This document shows positions 23,995 through 34,900 of a DNA stretch of 64,000 bases, piece after piece. The notes under the pieces are model-generated. The model was not told the origin of the DNA. It did not search any database and saw only the letters and a list, made by a program, of their open reading frames with translations. The position numbers and the translations under genes are program-made. Positions within the stretch are counted from its first letter, which is position 1. Each line of letters starts with the position of its first letter. The stretch covers positions 186,001-250,000 of the forward strand of contig SAXG01000015.1 in NCBI GenBank assembly GCA_012932865.1, written 5' to 3'. The DNA comes from Amylostereum areolatum (Eukaryota > Basidiomycota > Agaricomycetes > Russulales > Stereaceae).

Positions 23995-24529
23995 GCTTGC
24001 GGCGAAGGTAAACATCACTTAAAAGTACTATATGCAACATCTTATTCGTATCTTGAAGAACGTCTGTCTGCAAGCTCTCGAAATGGCAGCCATCAACGCA
24101 GTTCGAGGACGAAGCTGGTGTAAGACCTCGGCACACTCGACGTGATCGAGTTGTGATGATGTTATTTATGCAGCTGGGAGTTCGAAGAGAGTTGAAGAAG
24201 TCCCCCTTGCCTGCACGGTGCTGAGATGGCATATATGACACTGCGTTATGGGAGAAGTTGTCGATCATTGAAAGGACGTCGAGGTAACGGCAAGCAATAC
24301 GATAAAAAAACCTCAATTCCACGAGCGAAGTTGTAGCCCACGAAGGGGTTCTCGAAGGTGTCTCGCGATTGCTGACGAGAGTCGATCTGGTCCCAGTCAT
24401 TCGAGGGACCGGTGGGTAAAAGCTTGTTCTGATATAGTATTGTACGACCTTGTACGACAGGATGTGGATGACGCCAGCCCGATGACGCCTCGTCGCAACT
24501 TCCACAAAGCAGCGGCCTTCCCTGGCACC
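23995..24529. other. Convergent 3' flanks
   Basis: This lies between the ends of the ACL4-like gene and the minus-strand CCCH gene. It includes AT-rich 3' UTR-like sequence. The minus strand stays open in places but only as a continuation beyond the stop codon. No gene is seen. Confidence 0.45.
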
Positions 24530-25787
24530 TCATGGGAACTTGATACTGGCCATTGGGGCCCAGCTCTACACACGAGATGTAAGCCAGCGGCAAACGTGTG
24601 CATAGACTCAAAAAGTGGTGACAAACCTTGGTCCTCCTATGCCTACGACTACCGCCCGGAGGTACACCCACTTGTTCGGTAACAGTGGTATTCTCTACCT
24701 CGCTCTTGACCGCGACGCTGATGCGACGCGCGTGGCCTTTCTTCGTGAATAGGCTCGAGACGCTTTTTGAGGGTCGATGGGGCGCGACGCCGGAAACGGT
24801 CCTTGAGACATTGCCAGAACCCGTTCCGTTCAGAGGCAGAAGGACATCGGACGGTACCGACGTCGTAGGAGGCGCAATCGAACCGACACCACAAAATGTG
24901 CAGGATGGGTCGGGCGGAGTGAGCGAGTAGATGTCGTTCAGAGGGGCTTGGATAGGGACAATGCCGTTGGGTACAAAACCTGCACCATAGGGAATAGCGA
25001 CAGGATACATTCCACCAAGAGATGGTGCATAACGTGAAGGGTAGGCCAGCATCGGAGGCGGAGGCGGAGGCAGAGGCGAAAGCGAAGGCTCTAGAGGAGT
25101 GGGGAGTGGGTAGTAGACAGTTCCGTTGAGTTTTCGACCACCAAACTCTTGATCTTGGACGTCACAGAGCGAAGTGTCGTGTATGCTGAGATCACGATGA
25201 TCAGCAGGCAGGTCCACGAGTATAACGGGAAATGAGCTTACAAAGAACAGGCGTCACCATAGACACATCCACCCTTCGCAAAGAACAGACAAGGTATGGG
25301 CTTCTTGGGTGCAAAGATGCCAACGGGTGGCTGGGCCTGCGGTTGAAATTGAGGTTGAAGCCGCGGCGGTGGAATAGGCCGCGGGAATACACATTCTGGT
25401 CCACATAATGGGGTATCGTAAGGGCCAAGCCGTGTGGCTTGCGCTGGCGGAACAAGGCGGTAAAGGACGGGACCGGGCCCGGGAAAGGCATATCTTGGTA
25501 TTCGCGGAGTCCCAGCGACAAATTTTTGATAAGATGGCAAAAGACCGCAGGCTCGGAAGGGTGGAGGATACAGAACCGGCACGGTAGGCATCCACTGACC
25601 CTTATGGGTCATCGAGGAAGAGGTAGGTACCATATTGGCGTTGTTGGGAATCCGATGGCGCAAGGGGCAGTTCCTCAACGGGCAGCGCTTTCGAGATTTG
25701 CTAGGACAGTCTGAAAGGAGAATGAAAACGCTAACATCGAACATGAGTGACAAAGAACGTACCGGGAACTTTCGAGTGAAGGGCCAT
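24530..25787 (-). CDS. CCCH zinc-finger protein
   Basis: It starts MALHSKVP (ATG at 25785-25787). After an intron (GTACGT...TTTCAG) it reads DCPSKSRKRCPLRNCPLRH, a C-x7-C-x4-C-x3-H finger. A Pro-rich linker follows, then CLFFAKGGCVYGDACSFIH, a second finger (C-x7-C-x5-C-x3-H). Its last residues are joined across an intron (GTAAGC...CTCAG near 25195-25250). The C-terminal half is Pro/Ser-rich with a basic patch (GHARRISVAVKSEVE; GGSRRHRRTK). It ends after one more intron with SWAPMASIKFP. CCCH fingers usually bind AU-rich or other single-stranded RNA, so a role in mRNA control is likely by family. There are no other domains in about 390 residues. Confidence 0.75.
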
Positions 25788-27219
25788 TTGAACTTAGAAG
25801 GCTGAGTTGGTTGAAGGCGGGATGTAGCGAGATGGAAAAACAAGTAGAGACGCCCTCGTATTTATCCTCTTTCCCCGGTGGCACTCGCATTTCAATGTGG
25901 CAAATTGGCAAAAGGAGGTGCGGCGTGGTCGACAAGAAGTGTGTGCCGATCCATTGTGTTACGGCCATTGCAACAATCGTGGCACCGCGTCATTTAGAGC
26001 CGGGTCCAAGCAGAAGGAACTGATCCATCTAAGTTCGGCTTTCAATCCTGGAGCGGGCAACTGAGAGGAGAGTACTAACCTGTTGGACAAGACAGGATAA
26101 GGTCCCTCCACAGGAAGACAGAGAACCCGCCATAGTCGTGCTGAGTGCGTGCGTACGCTTGAGGACAGGGATCGGGAAGAGAAGTGTTTCGATTGGTATG
26201 CTGGGCCCTAGGGAACATCGTGACAGCTACTCTCGAAAATCGAATGGTCTAGGACGGCGTTGACACGAATGAGACCATATTAGACCAACGTTAAACCCAG
26301 CACACACCCAATTACTCCGCTATGGTGGACCATGGTTCCGCAGAACACCGTCTGTTTGAGTCATGATCCAGACATTGGACAGCCCATTCGTTGCTTCACA
26401 ACTGCTGGGAAATCCGACAAAAATGCGGGGGAAGGCGATGTGCAATGTGCGACTCGGTGGTGGTCACGAGGAATTGGAAAGGAGTTGGAAGTCGGGTGTG
26501 GCAGACCCTGGCAGACCTGTCCAGCTATCTTCCCAACATCTTCCTTCATCCTCATCTTACTTTTCAACCCAACTCGCCCTGGCTGTCTCTCGAACCGAGC
26601 CTCTCTCCTTCCCCAAGATATTTAGCATATCTTGTGCGCTCACCGACGACGGGCACCGTTTCAATCCAGGCCGCGCCAAGTGTCTCCTTCAGCCTGGTCC
26701 CAAACACGCGGGCGAGACAACGTTCCAATGCTCGTCTTGTGTCTATGCAAGGGATCTGTTCGCACCCGGAATCTGGGATATTCGTATACAAAACTCAAAA
26801 CTCTGGTCATAAGCCGTTGAAATGCACCCGCTGGACTCTAGGCCATGAAGAATTCACTCGATCGAGACATAACGTTCGACCGTCTCAACCACGATTCCGC
26901 CATCTTGTCTCAAACTTTGCTTGAAATACAGACCAACAGTCTCTCCAGTTCAGTCTAAAGACGACTTCTGACCCCCTCGTCGCGTCTCAGTCAGTCCTGG
27001 CCACACACCAACATTCAATATCAGTTTCGCCCGCCGCACTAGCTTCTCGTCTGGACTGAATCCCCACCTCCAGTCTGGTCTTTAACGAAGTCCTGCTCAT
27101 ATAGAGGCGCCTCGGGTCATGGCCATTCTCCAGTCGTTCAAGTCACCTCGCCTCCTCCACGCACTCTCACTCGCCCTTCAAGCCTCAAGCCCCGCTTTCG
27201 ACTCCCTTCACCGCTCACC
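25788..27219. other. Intergenic, no gene seen
   Basis: About 1.4 kb lies between divergent genes. Plus-strand open frames at 26332-26924 overlap each other in three frames and lack a family match. The part from 26930 to 27219 is pyrimidine-rich and likely the leader of the next gene. Confidence 0.4.
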
Positions 27220-28027
27220 ATGTCTTCTCTCTTCAAAGATCTCAAGGAATGGATGCTCATTATCGGCATCACCTTGGCTGTTATCTTCACCATCGCCATC
27301 GTCATCTTCCTCCCCCGCCTATTCGCCATGATTAGGTCCCGGCGAAGCCCCTCCAAGCCTGTCAATGTTGCTCTTCGTCCTCTTCGCCTTATAGCTATAG
27401 CCGCCCAACGTTCTGCCTCCGAATCACCCGTACTCCCGACCTGGCCAATGATCCCGTCCTCATCCATGCCTGCAACTGTACCTTGGTCGCCCACCCTGCT
27501 GGGAAAGCTTCCCTCGCCCATCCTCAGCCCGAAGGTCCCATTTTTTGGTACTCCCAACCCTAACCCCAAGGCCCTTCGTCCTCTTCTTCTGCCCTCCATG
27601 GTGGCAGCACGTACCCCAAGCCCATCTTGGACAGCTACCTGCACAACATTGTTCCTGTTCTTCTCCCGTGCGGTATATTTGGTCGTTCTCTACGAACGCC
27701 TGCTTGCCCTCTATGCCCTCCAATCGTTCCTGGCGCGTCGCCTGGTCGAAACCGCTGTTTACAGGTCTCTCCTGGAGCAAGAGCATGTTTGTGTATATCA
27801 CCCCACCTTCGCTCAGCCTCGATGGACATGTCCTTGGATCGCAAGGTCTCCTGGGCAAGGTTGTTCGTGCGTATGCCCAACAAGATGCAGAACTCAACGC
27901 TCTCGAGGAAGGTCAACGTCATGTCCTTCCGGACTTGCAAGGTGCGCAACCTATGAGAGTTTTTCATGTACCGGGCACTAATTCGATCTTGCCCACAGTT
28001 CCTATCGTCGTCATTTGCGAAGTCTAA
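27220..28027 (+). CDS. Hypothetical single-pass membrane protein
   Basis: It starts MSSLFKDLKEWMLIIGITLA, followed by a strong membrane helix (VIFTIAIVIFLPRLFAMI) and a basic stretch (RSRRSPSK), so the rest is probably cytosolic. The C-terminal end reads GQGLLGKVVRAY-type helices. An intron (GTGCGC...CCACAG, about 27942-28000) then leads to VPIVVICEV and TAA at 28025-28027. Between about 27480 and 27640 the frame must change by one, either through an intron or an extra base. I do not recognise the family. Confidence 0.35.
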
Positions 28028-29272
28028 ATACGTTCTAAAAACGCTATCGGTCCCCATCCCGAATCACTGTATACCCGATTGACCCTTCACCGTTCCAAGA
28101 CGGTACCCCCCCCCCCCCATCCAGGTTCACATATCGACCTCCTCGATCCATCAGCATGTCTGTCTTCTTTCTTGGCCACTAAATCTCGGATGGAGGAGAC
28201 AATCCATCTCGCCTGCAACGACAGCAGGCTAGCGCACGCAGAGGTCATGTTTAACTTCTAAGTTCACTAGTAGGTTTATGGAGCAAATCGGTTGAAGGTG
28301 TAATATACTATGCCAATAATTTTGATCAAATCATCTGGATATTTTATGCATACATTGAGACTTTCGAACCGCACATACAAGGCCAGCCTGGCCAGGCAAT
28401 CGCTTGCCCGCGAAATCCGATAACCATCATTGCTCTTGCAAGATTTTGGATAACCATATCCCAGGTCCTTGGCTGTGGGCGGACCTAAGAGACACGTGTG
28501 GCACAGAAATGTCGGCAGTGGGAGAAAGTGGCCCTTAAAACGTCGCGGAGAAAGAATAGGACAAAGGAGATGAAAGTTAGGAGCGCACGTCCGGCGTCTT
28601 CCGAGGCAGTGGTTGACCAAAAAGGCAAGTGAGGCTGTGAGCAACTTGAATCCGCCTCCTCGTTCAAGTCGTTCGTAAAGTCGCTCGCAGGTCCTCCCGC
28701 AACGGACCCCGAGACGGACAACCCGCCATGCGCTTTTTACACCTCATTTTCTGCACGCCTTGCTCGCGACCGAAGCTGGTAGTGTCTGAGGCCCTTGCCG
28801 CGTGGCAACCACGCGCGATTTGCCTCGTGTTGAACGTGAGGAGGCCGCCTGGTCCAAGCTTGCCGCTCGCTGAGGCCCACTCACACCTGCGCCTCATGCC
28901 GTACACCCATCATTGGAAACTGCGATCTGCTTGTTTTCCCCCCAGCTGGATGCTCGGCAACCGACGCATTCCCGCAACATTCCAGTCTGCCCAGATGACC
29001 CATTCTCTCTTTTTCCGCGCTCGGTCCCTCGGAACGCTCATTCGGTAGGGCCCATGACGAGCCCGCACATGATTCATTCTAGAAAACCCCCACGCTTGGG
29101 CCAGATGAAGAGGTAAAGATAACCTTGCCCCCCAGGGCCTCTGCGGACCTTAAATCCCCACTCCGTTCTCCTTCTCCCCTTTGTACACACCGTCACCAGC
29201 CTCCAGCTACCGCCCGACACCCCCGCCACTCATACGACCCACCTCTCCTGACATACACCCCGCCCGCACACG
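28028..29272. other. Intergenic, with a 13-C tract
   Basis: No gene is seen. A run of 13 C lies at 28106-28118. AT-rich sequence around 28260-28360 may be a 3' UTR. The 200 bp before 29273 are C-rich, like other leaders in this window. Confidence 0.45.
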
Positions 29273-30318
29273 ATGTCAACGCGCCCACGCAGGAAGCCTG
29301 CCAAGGATGACTACTTCCACTCATGGGAGGCCTTCGACCGGATGTTCACGACACAACCCGAAACTCCCGGCTCACTCACCCGCAATGCAAACACGCCGAC
29401 CTACCTACACGCGTACGACGCCGAACACGCGCAGGAGATACACATGCGGCCTATGGCCCCAGAACCGTTCACCCCGCCTGGCCGCTCGCTCACGTCCACC
29501 AGCTCCGGGGGTCCACGCACACCCGCAGACTCCGAGTCGCTCGATGATGTCTGGGGTCACGTAAGGCGGAAGAAGGAGATGGAGATGGCGGCAACGCCGT
29601 CCAAGGTCAAATCCCTCGAGACGTGGTCGGCGGCGGGTCCCAGCGCGCAGCATGTGCCCGACCTCTCCCCCGACAATTCGGGCGCCACTCCGAGTCCGCC
29701 GCAAGCGGTGCCCCCACGACTGCGAAAAAGAAAATCGATGTGCGTGTCACGGTCGTCTCATAATACAGCCGATTCATATCTGGCCTCGCGTGTAGTGTGC
29801 AGTTCAAGGATTCGCCGGATGGCCTGACGGTGCGTGGCAACTTCATTTCTCTTCGTCGGGGACCCGCTCTTCCCGTCTGTGTTGTGTCAGCATGCGAAAT
29901 TCGATGCTGATGTTCCGCGCTTGGGCGGCAACAGGTCACTGCGACGTTCAATCTCCCCGGCGTGCAGAAAGAAGACATGCACGTGAGCTACCAAGTCGAT
30001 CGGCTCATCGTCACCTGGCAAACGGTCAAGCTCACCGAGCGCGTCGAGGCCAATAGGGTATACCGAGACAGGGAGGAGAAAACGTTTAGTCGGACGATTC
30101 CGTTGCCAGAAAAAACCAAGGTACGTGTGCGGTTTTTCGCGTACACCTTCGGTTGTGGAGAGCATTGAGCTAACGAGTCGCTTACCTTTTTCTTTCTTCC
30201 ATGACGTCGATGTGATCAGTTTGGGGAGGTCCAAGCCACAATGCATCATCGACAGTTGGTGCTGACGTACCCAAAGATGCGGGCGATACGCGCTAGGCCA
30301 CGACATTCAACCGGATGA
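29273..30318 (+). CDS. Small heat-shock protein-like (Hsp20 / alpha-crystallin domain)
   Basis: It starts MSTRPRRKPAKDDYFHSWEA. About 150 residues of Ser/Pro/Thr-rich N-terminal arm precede the crystallin domain: VTATFNLPGVQKEDMHVSYQ, then DRLIVTWQTV, then REEKTFSRTIPLPEKTKFGE and MHHRQLVLTYPKM. It ends at TGA 30316-30318. Three introns (29738, 29829 and 30120) have canonical ends. The LPG(V/I)xxxDxxV pattern and the final beta strand followed by (V/L)LTYPK are typical of Hsp20-like folds. There is no C-terminal I-x-I/V motif, so oligomer assembly may differ from classic Hsp20. The likely role is chaperone-like, and it may be a Hsp20-fold adaptor instead. Confidence 0.7.
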
Positions 30319-31521
30319 AACGGGATTAGGCATGATGTGACATGCACTGGCGAGTGATGTCGGGACTTATGGATCACTTGATAAACGTAAGTACAGGATA
30401 CCCAAGGACGATGTACGAAGAGAAGTTGTACTTTTACGTGTATTGGGAGCGACTTGAGGATAATTTCATTTGTTGTACGACGATAAGGAACCATGAATAA
30501 CAATTTTTGTTATGCTGTAACTTATATGTGCAAAGACGCACAGTGGATGACTTCCCGTAGCCTCGCAATAATATTTTGTTCTAGTTATACATGTTTGAAA
30601 TCGAACTCTGATCTCAAATCTCAAATATTTTATGCCATTGAGTAAACCGTAGCCCTTCCGAGATATTTTACACTTGAGGAGCAAAGGCTTTCCGACAAGT
30701 CGGCCTGAGTTCGGTGCTTGCCGGCCGCTGTCGCGGGAAACGGGGCACTGACCGAGTCTCTTCACCGTCTCAAGTTGTCTGCCACCACGCGAACTCAAAT
30801 CCTACCTCTGCAATGGACCCCAACATATCCCTCTTTCTCATGCCACCTGATCTCAACCCCCTCGGGCTCGAAAGCTACAATATAGATGATGATGAGAACC
30901 TACGCGTGTTAACTGCCCTTGCTATTGTCTTGTATGGTGCGGAGCAGGCTCAAGAGCGCAGGCGGCAGAACTGAGAAAATCATCAACATTGTATGATGTA
31001 AGCAGAGGGAGGAAGATCTGGAGAGATGAGTTGCCTAAAATGGTTTATTCCATGCTTCCGAAATCTAGAAAGGGGTCCCCCCCCCTCTTCCAGATGTTCA
31101 TCTAGTACGAGGGTCTGAGCTGAGAATGTAGCTCACTCGCGTCGCGTCCACCGTCGGCACCTCGGCAGCAGGGTCCAAATATGTTTACAAAATAAGATTC
31201 TCGAATAAAACAGCCTACGGGAAGTCACCCAGTTTGATACTATAGCACGAAGCGAAATTGATACAAAGTCTATACTAGTAGGATCGAAAGCGGACTCGGA
31301 AGGCACTGACGTATAGTATCGGACGGCGTAAGAGGACTCACACATCGATGAAAACACAATGAGAGATGATACGCCGAGGCGGATATTGATTCCACGAAGA
31401 ACACCATGGGAGCAGGAGATGAAAGCATCGCCAAGACACGAAACATCGACACAGAACACAATCGAATTGAATCGACCGAAGGAAGTTCCAGTAGAAGCAC
31501 ATTGCAACCTCTCCTTGATAA
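30319..31521. other. AT-rich intergenic stretch with one small open frame
   Basis: At 30813-30974 (plus) a 53-residue frame starts MDPNISLFLMPPDLNPLGLE and ends EQAQERRRQN. It has protein-like composition and could be a small gene or the first exon of a lost one. I see no continuation. The remainder up to the truncated gene's old stop at 31522 is AT-richer than average. Confidence 0.35.
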
Positions 31522-31608
31522 TTAAGCCCCTTCAGCTCCGACCTCCTGGTCCCGTGCCGCGACCCGCGCCGTTTCCATGAACGCTCCCAGTAAGGAAGCT
31601 AGGTTTCT
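31522..31608 (-). pseudogene. Severed 3' end of the minus-strand gene at 36641-37976
   Basis: Directly beyond the copia element the minus strand continues the reading frame of the gene interrupted at 36640. It encodes LASLLGAFMETARVAARDQE and six further residues before TAA at 31522-31524. The join is in frame once the element and one copy of the 5-bp duplication are ignored. This piece has no start codon or promoter of its own, so it is a stranded exon end. Confidence 0.7.
31604..31608. repeat. Target-site duplication (left)
   Basis: TTTCT directly abuts the left LTR and matches the five bases after the right LTR (36636-36640). Five-bp duplications are typical of copia integrases. Confidence 0.9.
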
Positions 31609-31921
31609 TGTCGAACTGTACGCAGTAGTAGGAGACCCGAGAACTAAGAACCAAATGAGTGTGTATTCTCCACAGGCAGCAATAGTGCCGGTGGAGTGCA
31701 TACCTAAGAACCAAATGAGTGTGTATCTAAGGTATGTGGTTAGTGACTGTGGTAGTGGGTATAGGAGCGTAGGATAACTCACTCTCCACAGGCAGCAATA
31801 GTGCCGGTGGAGAGGAGGGGACAAGACGACGCGCAAAGAGAACGAGTGCTAACGTAATCTAGTATTATGTAATGTATGTACAGTACGGCAGTCTAAGGTC
31901 GAATAGAATCTCATGTCGACA
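31609..31921 (-). repeat. Copia 3' LTR
   Basis: This 313-bp LTR starts TGTCGAAC and ends CATGTCGACA on the plus strand. It appears identical to the copy at 36323-36635. It contains two internally repeated units: AAGAACCAAATGAGTGTGTA twice, and CCACAGGCAGCAATAGTGCC with its hairpin-like continuation twice. Confidence 0.95.
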
Positions 31922-31930
31922 CCCTCCCTC
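31922..31930 (-). promoter_or_regulatory. Polypurine tract
   Basis: The minus strand reads GAGGGAGGG directly before the 3' LTR. This is the expected place for plus-strand priming. Confidence 0.75.
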
Positions 31931-31965
31931 GAGCTGACTGCTCGTCTGAATGAAAGAGTCCTACC

Positions 31966-34900
31966 TCAACCCGAATCAGGATCAAGTACGCCCAGCAACA
32001 CCCTAAACTTCTCCACCTTCACACGACCCAAGGCCTTCGTGAACGCGTCAGCAATCATCTCGTCCGTCGGACAGTAGATCAAAGTGGCATCTCCAGTTTC
32101 GACCGTTTGGCGAATGAAGTGGTAGCGGATGTGAATGTGCTTCGTGAGGGAATGAAATGAACCGTTCTTGGCCATGGAGATTGCGCTCTGGTTGTCCGCA
32201 AACAAAGTGGTGGGTTCCTGCTTGAACAGGAGAGGAAAGAGCTCCGAAATGAGAAAACGGAGCCAGATAAGCTCCTTCGCGGCGTGCGTCATCGCGACGT
32301 ACTCTGCCTCCGTAGATGAAAGTGTGATAACTTTCTGCTTCTTCGAGCTCCATGAGACGGCACCATTCCCGATGAAGAACGCAAATCCCGAAAAGGAATA
32401 GCGATGCTTTTGGCTGGAGTAGTCGGAATCTGAGAACCCGATAAGCTGATTGACGTGCTCTGTTCCACCGAGAACCAGACGAAGGTTGAAGGTGTACTTG
32501 AGATATCGAAACACACGTTGAAGTGCCCGCATATGCGTTGTGTGCGGCTTCTCGAGGAATTGGGAAAGAGTGGTGACTGCGTGGGTGATGTCGGGACGTG
32601 AGCCAACAGAGACGTACATGAGTGCGCCGACGCCTTGGCGATATTTGGCATGCTCGTAAGAGTTCAGGACCTTTGGCGACACTGCATGTGAGCTGTAGCT
32701 GAGATCGACACCGGGTTCCATAGGTGTCACAAGTGGACTTGCATCCTCTAGTCCCATGCGTCCGAGGATGTCCTTGATATATGCCTGCTGCCCGATCGAG
32801 ACCGTTCTGCGCTGCAAGTCGCGGGTGATGTGGAATCCGAGGAGCCAGTTAACTGGTCCAAGGTCCTTGACCTCAAAGTGAGTGTTGAGGTCCGCAAGTA
32901 GCGCGTCGACAAGTTCGTCGCGCGGTGCAACAATGGTGAAGTCATCGGTGGCTGCGGCAACAATGACGTACTCGGTCTTGTCCTCGCTCTGCCAGTAGAA
33001 CACGGCCTGGTCGGCGTTGCACACACTATACCCAATCTCGATGAACACAGAGCACAGGAATTGGTACCATGCGCGCCCTCCCTGCTTGGTGCCATACAGG
33101 CCCTTGTGGAGCTTTGCAACGAGGCGGTGGCCTTTGCGGTCAGAGCCTTGGAGAGCGAAGTCGGGTCGGAAGTCCTCGTACTTCGGTGGAAGCTGCATGT
33201 AGATGTCGTCGTAGATGGGTGCATTGAGATAGGCATTCTTGACGTCGGCCTGGCGAATGACGTCGCCTTGGATAGCGGCAGTAGCGATGATGGTGCGGAG
33301 GGATTGAAGTCGGACGACTGGCGCGTACGTCTCATCGAAGTCGACAAGTTTCCGTTGACCGTTTCCGCCTGCGACAAGCCTCGTCTTGTAGTCGCTGATA
33401 TCGCCGTGCTCGTCCCGCTTGTACTTGAAGACAAAGTGGCAGGGTATGACATTGGCGTCGGGGGGTGCCTCGACGATCTCCCACGTCTCGAGTTTCTCGA
33501 TCTGGGCAATTTCGCGCTCAATCGAGCTCCACCAGAGCTCATTCTCTCCTGTACGCGATAATGCCTCGCTAAGCGAGCGTGGCTCGCCGCTTTGGCTGAC
33601 GGCGAGGGCGTAGATAGCGGGAATGTCCGCCTCGTCAACACTGAACCCGGCAGGGTCCAGATCCGTCGTGTCCGACTCAAGGACGGCTACTGCTCCGGTG
33701 CGTCGTCCTTCCTTGTATGAGCCCAGCGGCGGCGCAGCGTTGCGCTTTCCACGGCCGTAGTTCTCGTCCGCTGGTATGAGGCCGGCATCTATGCGTGTTC
33801 GGCGCTCGGGTGCTGGCTCTGGACCTGGTTCGGGACTGGAAGTTCGTGTCGGCGGCAGGTCGGTGAGTGGTGACAGCGGAGGTGATTCGTCGTCTTTTGT
33901 GAACTGCTTGGCCTCGACAGGCTTCGATGCGGGAGCGGGAGCGTGCGGAGCGCTATCCTCGATCTCCACGGTCCCTCCCTCGGTCTGCACGGTCTCGGGT
34001 TTGACCGCATCGGCATACGAACGGTAGACGTCGCGCTCGACCGAGATTCGATTCTTCCCGGGCCAGTAGATCCGGTAGCCTTTGGATTCCTTGTCGCGGC
34101 CAACAAAACGGGCCTCGACAGCGCGCGGATCGAGCTTCTTCGCTTTGAGAATCTTGACCCAAACTTTATCACCCCAGGTCATCAGCCCCGAAAGGTCAGG
34201 CTTCTTCCCCGTCGCGACCTCGTGTGGGGTCCGCCCGTCAGGTAGTGCGCGCGTGGGTGTGCGATTGCGCATGTAGCCGGCGTAGCGTTGTGCTTCGGCC
34301 CACAGGAACTTGGGTAACCCGGAGGCGGTGAGCATTGCTCGCGCGTCATTGACGATCGTGAGGTTGAGCCGCTCGGCAGCGCCGTTGGCTTGCGGGGAGT
34401 CGTGCGTGGTGAAGTGGTGGATGGTGCCCTGCTTTGCAGTGTGCGCCTTCATCCGTTTGTTATTGAACTCGCCGCCGCGGTCGCTTCCAAGGATCTTGAT
34501 CCCCCTCGGGTTGCGGTGCATTTTCAGCCATGCCTCGTACTCAATGTACTTGTCGTAGGTGTCCGACTTCTTCGCTACAAATTCGTCCTCGATCTCGTGA
34601 CTGCTGAGGTCGAGCAGGCGGAGAGCGTACTTGGCACCACCGAGCGAGGTAACCTCGGCCGGTCCCCAGATATCGGTGACCACCTTGTCGCCGTACTCCT
34701 TGTATTCCTCCCGTGAGGGGCTCTCCTGGGGGAAAGGTAGGCGGACAGCCTTGGCCTGGGTGCAGATATCGCACGGCTCGGGTTTTGACTCGAGGTTGAG
34801 GTCAATCCCGGTGACAGCTCCGTTAACCACCATCTTACGAAGAGCATCGTGGTTGATGTGGTTGGCCTTCCGATGCAGCTCGGAGATGGTCATCTTCGTA

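Noticed and set aside
31609..31921. Small peptides encoded in the LTRs
   Set aside because: These frames only reflect the internal LTR duplications and occur identically in both LTRs.
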